Shown piece after piece: positions 32,072 to 35,845 of a DNA stretch of 35,845 nt. A program made the position numbers and the translations under genes. The DNA is from Anaerolineaceae bacterium (lineage in GTDB: Bacteria; Chloroflexota; Anaerolineae; Anaerolineales; Anaerolineaceae): positions 1 through 35,845 of the forward strand of contig DMDF01000069.1 of assembly GCA_003446605.1 (NCBI GenBank). The letters run 5' to 3'. Under the pieces are notes generated by a model. That model ran no database searches. It was not told where the DNA came from and saw nothing but the letters and a program-made list of their open reading frames with translations. Each line of letters starts with the position of its first letter. Position 1 is the first letter of the stretch.

Positions 32072-33238
32072 ATGGATGCTACAAGCAAGGCTAAAAATAA
32101 AATAAAAGTTGGTCTCATCGGTTTGGGTGCAATCGGAAAAGTACATACACAATGTTATAGTATGTTCCAAAAGTATTTTCCAAATCACAATATAAATTTA
32201 CAGATTGTCAATGTACTAGAACCTTCTATCAATGCAAGTGACAAAATCTTCCAAGAAATCGGTAATCCAGAATTGGTAAACAACTTAGAAGATTTTTTTA
32301 AACAGAAATATGATCTAGTTGATGTTTGCACTCCAAATTTTCTTCATTTAACACAGGTTACCCGAGCCATCGAAGAATCGCATCATGTGTATTGCGAAAA
32401 ACCACTTGGTAAAAACCTGGAAGATGCCAGCAAAATTGCCGATTATGCAAAAGAAAAAGGAACTTTTTCAAATACATCTTTTGTTTATCGATACCTGCCT
32501 GCCTTCTCTCAAATGAAATCTATTATTGCCGCCGGAGGAATTGGCGAGGTTATGAATTTTAGAGCTCAGATGTTTTTAAGTAGTTACATAAATCCAGAGC
32601 AACCTATCACCTGGCGATTAAAAAAAGATATAGCAGGAGGCGGAGCTCTGGTCGATCTGGGTGTGCATATGATTGATCTCGCCCGATTTTTCTTTGGTGA
32701 AGTGGATTGGGTGCAATGTCAAACGCGCACTGTAATTGATCAAAGACCATCCAACCTCAAAGAACCTGAACTTGGCAGAAATGTGGATGTGGATGATTGG
32801 GCACTATGTACACTTGGTATGCGAAACAAAGCAGTTGGTGTAATTGAAGTCACGCGTCTGGCAGGGGGAATGGGAAGAATGGCAAATTTTGAAGTTTACG
32901 GTCGTGAAGGTACATTAATCGCAAACTTGGGGGAACCTGAAAATGTGCGCTTTTACTCACGAAAAAACAATGAATGGAGCAGCGGGCAGGGTCATTTCCC
33001 CGACGCAACAGGAATTCGTTCCAGTAAACAAGTATGGGTCGAAAAAGATGGTTCTTTAAACACTCTAATCCGTATGCATCTGGCTTCCATTACAGACATG
33101 CTTCTATGCATGCGTGATGGGGAAATACCCATGAATAATTTCCAGTCAGCTCTTGCCACCCAAAAAGTGATGGAACAGGCTTATAAATCAGCAGATTCTA
33201 ATGGAATACAAATCCATCTGGCTGAAGCAGGAGGATAA
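32072..33238 (+). CDS. Gfo/Idh/MocA-family oxidoreductase
   Basis: NAD(P)-dependent dehydrogenase of 388 residues acting on a sugar, polyol or glycoside. The Rossmann motif VGLIGLGAIGKVH is at residues 13-25. The catalytic Lys110 lies in CEKPLGKN, and the second-domain pair Asp195/His199 in GGGALVDLGVHMIDLARFF. These match the family's catalytic Lys/Asp/His set, so it should be active. The ribosome site (GAAGG) is about 12 bases before the ATG, slightly far. It is first of a four-gene operon with an MDR dehydrogenase and PTS genes, and the stop is two bases before the next start. Substrate is unknown. Confidence 0.92.
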   Translation: MDATSKAKNKIKVGLIGLGAIGKVHTQCYSMFQKYFPNHNINLQIVNVLEPSINASDKIFQEIGNPELVNNLEDFFKQKYDLVDVCTPNFLHLTQVTRAIEESHHVYCEKPLGKNLEDASKIADYAKEKGTFSNTSFVYRYLPAFSQMKSIIAAGGIGEVMNFRAQMFLSSYINPEQPITWRLKKDIAGGGALVDLGVHMIDLARFFFGEVDWVQCQTRTVIDQRPSNLKEPELGRNVDVDDWALCTLGMRNKAVGVIEVTRLAGGMGRMANFEVYGREGTLIANLGEPENVRFYSRKNNEWSSGQGHFPDATGIRSSKQVWVEKDGSLNTLIRMHLASITDMLLCMRDGEIPMNNFQSALATQKVMEQAYKSADSNGIQIHLAEAGG

Positions 33239-33240
33239 TT

Positions 33241-34284
33241 GTGAAAGCATATTACGCACTGATCCCTGAAAAGGAAAAACTTGTTTTTAAAGAAGAAAAC
33301 CTAGACCCCACTACAATAGGATCAAACCAGATTCTAATTGAAGCGGAAACAAGTGTGATCAGTGCCGGTACTGAACTGGCTGCTTTCACAGCCCTTTCAA
33401 AAGGAGTATATAAGAAGGGATCCCGAAATGCCTACCCCTGGCGCCCAGGATATGGCTTGATTGGACGAGTTTTGGAGAAGGGCAACCATATCACACGAGT
33501 AGCAAATGGTGATCACATCTTTTGCTTCGGCACGCATGCTTCACACCAATTTTATGAAATGGATGAAAGCGGTCAAAAACCCTTCCAATCAGCATTCAAA
33601 ATTGACGAAGATATTCCTGCTGAAGTAGCCGTCATTGCTCGAATGGGATTGATTGCCATCACAGCTTCACAAATCTCAAATCTCTTGTTGAATTCAACTG
33701 TAGCAGTATTTGGGCTCGGTACAGTTGGCAACCTCGCCGCTCAGATTTTTCAATTACACGGCTGCTGTGTGATTGGCTTGGATCCAAACAATAACCGTTG
33801 TGCGATAGCAAAATCAACTGGCATTAATCAAGTGAGCGATACCTCTCCAGAATCACAGATACTGAAAGTGATGGAATTCACTGATGGAAAAGGAGCAGAT
33901 ATCTGCGTGGATGCAGTCGGTGACAGTTGCGTGATTAAGAATTGCTTACGGTCGGCTACTCGCTATGGACAAGTTATATTACTGGGATCTCCTCGTGCTG
34001 ATTATAAAGCCAATCTAACTGAAGAATTCAACCTCATTCATATGCACTCCTTAACATTACGAGGAGCACTGGAGTGGCACTTACCAGCATATAATGCCGA
34101 TGGAATAAAACACTCTGTGTCCTCCAACCTAGATATTCTATTAAACCTGATTAGAACGGACCAATTAAAAGTACGCCAACTAATCAGCCATATTATTCGA
34201 CCCGATGAACTTCTTTCAGCCTATCAGGGGCTGTTAACGAGGAAAGATAAATATTTAAGTGTTGTTATAGACTGGAGTAAGTAA
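33241..34284 (+). CDS. MDR-superfamily dehydrogenase lacking zinc ligands
   Basis: A 347-residue medium-chain dehydrogenase/reductase. The nucleotide loop is GLGTVG (158-163), with Asp181 ending the second strand, suggesting NAD preference. The catalytic-zinc ligands are absent: the usual CGTE is SAGTE (41-45, Ala for Cys) and GHE is PGYG (69-72, Tyr for His). No four-Cys structural zinc loop is seen. It resembles zinc-free relatives such as the BchC-like and quinone-oxidoreductase groups. The start is GTG 33241 with GGAGG 6 bases upstream, in the end of the preceding gene. The pair with a Gfo/Idh enzyme suggests two successive redox steps on one substrate. Confidence 0.88.
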   Translation: MKAYYALIPEKEKLVFKEENLDPTTIGSNQILIEAETSVISAGTELAAFTALSKGVYKKGSRNAYPWRPGYGLIGRVLEKGNHITRVANGDHIFCFGTHASHQFYEMDESGQKPFQSAFKIDEDIPAEVAVIARMGLIAITASQISNLLLNSTVAVFGLGTVGNLAAQIFQLHGCCVIGLDPNNNRCAIAKSTGINQVSDTSPESQILKVMEFTDGKGADICVDAVGDSCVIKNCLRSATRYGQVILLGSPRADYKANLTEEFNLIHMHSLTLRGALEWHLPAYNADGIKHSVSSNLDILLNLIRTDQLKVRQLISHIIRPDELLSAYQGLLTRKDKYLSVVIDWSK

Positions 34285-34304
34285 ATAAATTAAATGGAGA
34301 AGCT

Positions 34305-34637
34305 ATGAAAAAAATAATTTTGCTTTGTGCATTAGGGATGTCCACTTCTATCACTGTTGCAAAGATTCGCCGAGCCTTCGCAGAAGAAGAACTAGATATT
34401 GAATTGAGTGCCTACTCAGAAAATCAACTGGTTGATTATATTGATGATGCAGATCTGGTTCTGTTAGCCCCACAAATTGCTTATCTTGAAGACGAGCTAA
34501 TGGAAGAATGTGCCAAGCATCATAAGAAGTGTGTTGTCTTTCCTATAGATATATACGCAACTTCTGACAAGAACATTCTTATCAGTTTTATTAAACCATT
34601 AATCGAGGAGGTGCAAAAGGGGCAAAATAGCAAATAG
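34305..34637 (+). CDS. PTS EIIB component, lactose/cellobiose type
   Basis: A 110-residue cytosolic phosphocarrier that passes phosphate from EIIA to the sugar. The active-site motif is LLCALGMSTS with Cys8, typical of the lactose/cellobiose (Lac) PTS family. LVLLAPQIAYLEDEL around residue 56 is the conserved loop near the phosphosite. GGAG precedes the ATG by six bases. It precedes the EIIC gene by 41 bases. No EIIA or HPr/EI gene is in the window. EIIA may lie downstream. Confidence 0.93.
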   Translation: MKKIILLCALGMSTSITVAKIRRAFAEEELDIELSAYSENQLVDYIDDADLVLLAPQIAYLEDELMEECAKHHKKCVVFPIDIYATSDKNILISFIKPLIEEVQKGQNSK

Positions 34638-34678
34638 TACTTTATATCAATATAATTTAAAAAATATGAGAGGCAAAT

Positions 34679-35845
34679 ATGAACAACAGTAAAACAGTAG
34701 AATGGTTAAATACCAAGATAGTACCAGCTGCGAATAAATTTGCAGCGTTTAAAGTAATACGCGCTATCAATGGCGGTTTTCGCTTCGCCATGCCCGTTAT
34801 CCTAACCGGTGCGGTATTTCAAATTTTAGGGAATATTGGAAAATTAGTAAATGCTTCAACAACTTATTCAACACTGATCAGCAGTTTAAACAATCTGACA
34901 TTTGGTCTGCTTGGTCTCGTCTTTGCTTATGGAATTGCGTACTCATCAGCCCAAGCCCATAAAATCAATGCAAACCCGGTCGCTCTCATCGCGCTGAGTC
35001 TATATCTTGTTATGTTAAAACCCGGTTTTGCAGACGGTGGTTTCCAAATTACCTTCAGTTACCTTGGTGCCACGGGTTCCGCAGTTGCAATGCTGGCTGG
35101 CGTTTTAACTGGTGAAGTATGTGCACTATTTGTCCGCAAAGGTTGGGTCATTAAAGGCAAAGGATTGCCTGATTTCATTGTTCAGTGGTTTGAGCCTATC
35201 ATCCCCGGTGTGCTCTTGTTACTTGCAGTTGGAGCACTTACTTATACACTTAATATTGATTTTATCGCAATGCTTTCGAAAATTTTCCAACCTCTTGTTA
35301 CCGGTGCAGATACATTATGGGGACTCATCGTCATCAATTTAGCCAATATGATTGGGTGGTTCTTCGGCATTCATACCATGGCAACATCTGGATTCCTCAA
35401 TCCAATTCTTTTTGCTAACATCGCTGAAAACAATGAGCTTTTCATGAGCGGTTTAGCGCCAACAATTGCCAATGGATTTCACATTACTACCCTCCAAACC
35501 AAATTCGCATGGATGACCATCGGTGGCGCAGGTTCTTTCTTTATGCTCAACATCTTATTTCTGACCTCAAAGGTAAAATCTGTCAAGGCACTAGGGCGCG
35601 CTTCCATCGTTCCATCGTTATTCTGCATCTCGGAACCAATCTTATTTGGTGCACCGGTTGTGCTTAACCCAGTCCTCGGCATTCCAATGATCATCAATCA
35701 GGCTTTCGTCAATCCCATTCTGACCTATATCGCCTTTGCTACAAATCTGGTAGCAGTCCCTTACAACACTACCTTCCTCCCCTTCCTGCCCAATCCCATC
35801 CAGGCGTTCTTGTATAATAATGATTGGAAGGGTGTAGTACTTGTA
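34679..35845 (+). CDS. PTS EIIC permease, lactose/cellobiose family (partial, runs off the window)
   Basis: The membrane channel of the same PTS system. 389 codons are present (start ATG 34679, GAGAGG five bases upstream) and the frame is open at the right edge. The family is usually about 430-450 residues, so roughly a tenth is missing. About eight hydrophobic segments are visible. Sugar-site residues include GWFFGIHTM and the hallmark CISEPILFGAPVVLNP near residues 317-332, whose Glu is conserved in ChbC/LacE-type permeases. It probably imports a beta-glycoside or disaccharide as the 6-phosphate. Which sugar cannot be told. Confidence 0.93.
   Translation, partial: MNNSKTVEWLNTKIVPAANKFAAFKVIRAINGGFRFAMPVILTGAVFQILGNIGKLVNASTTYSTLISSLNNLTFGLLGLVFAYGIAYSSAQAHKINANPVALIALSLYLVMLKPGFADGGFQITFSYLGATGSAVAMLAGVLTGEVCALFVRKGWVIKGKGLPDFIVQWFEPIIPGVLLLLAVGALTYTLNIDFIAMLSKIFQPLVTGADTLWGLIVINLANMIGWFFGIHTMATSGFLNPILFANIAENNELFMSGLAPTIANGFHITTLQTKFAWMTIGGAGSFFMLNILFLTSKVKSVKALGRASIVPSLFCISEPILFGAPVVLNPVLGIPMIINQAFVNPILTYIAFATNLVAVPYNTTFLPFLPNPIQAFLYNNDWKGVVLV

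Noticed and set aside
1..35845. CRISPR arrays, tRNA or rRNA genes, insertion sequences, phage genes.
   Set aside because: No regularly spaced repeats, cloverleaf-like segments, transposase genes or phage structural genes were seen on reading both strands.

Overview
The window looks like a chromosomal segment of an anaerobic, sugar-fermenting bacterium. The gene families and mixed composition suggest Chloroflexota, class Anaerolineae. That is an impression from protein style, not a computed placement. There are no rRNA, tRNA, CRISPR or intact mobile elements. About 30 genes are supported, mostly in long minus-strand operons.

Layout. (1) 1-844, plus: the end of one nucleoside phosphorylase and a complete uridine-phosphorylase-like gene, closed by a strong terminator. 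(2) 863-1533, minus: a VanZ-like membrane protein with its own promoter. (3) 1584-11103, minus: a 12-gene operon for a membrane-bound, energy-converting group 4 [NiFe] hydrogenase. Its gene order follows archaeal Mbh (D-E-G-H-I-J-K-L-M-N), but there are three antiporter-like subunits instead of one and MrpB/MbhF is missing. Both CxxC pairs of the Ni-Fe site are present, so it is a hydrogenase rather than complex I. (4) 11104-11657: a gene-poor stretch ending in a terminator, then a cold-shock protein. (5) 12093-23334, minus: a LacI-family regulator under a near-consensus promoter with an overlapping palindromic operator, a sugar ABC transporter (lipoprotein, double ATPase, permease), a creatininase-family protein, an M24/creatinase-fold protein and araB-araD-araA. 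Stem-loops separate several of these genes. (6) 23468-24649, plus: phosphopentomutase deoB. A hairpin terminator separates it from a convergent unknown gene. (7) 25491-31491, minus: a 1662-residue hybrid histidine kinase (about seven PAS, two receivers, HPt) overlapping an HD-GYP response regulator. (8) 31990 to the end, plus: a consensus promoter with a TetR-type palindrome drives a Gfo/Idh/MocA oxidoreductase, a zinc-less MDR dehydrogenase and lactose/cellobiose-type PTS EIIB and EIIC. The EIIC gene is cut by the window end.

How they fit. The arabinose operon imports a sugar and turns L-arabinose into D-xylulose 5-phosphate. The nucleoside phosphorylases and DeoB feed pentose phosphates from nucleosides into the same pool. 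Fermentation of these sugars yields reduced ferredoxin, which the Mbh-like hydrogenase can discharge as H2 while pumping ions. The kinase/HD-GYP pair is a self-contained phosphorelay that probably lowers c-di-GMP. The last operon looks like uptake plus redox modification of a glycoside or polyol.

Most unusual points: the Mbh-ordered hydrogenase with an enlarged pump arm; the creatininase/creatinase-fold pair, both with altered metal sites, inside an arabinose operon; the PTS operon led by two oxidoreductases and a TetR-type operator without its regulator; and a VanZ gene whose strong ribosome-binding site faces no standard start codon.
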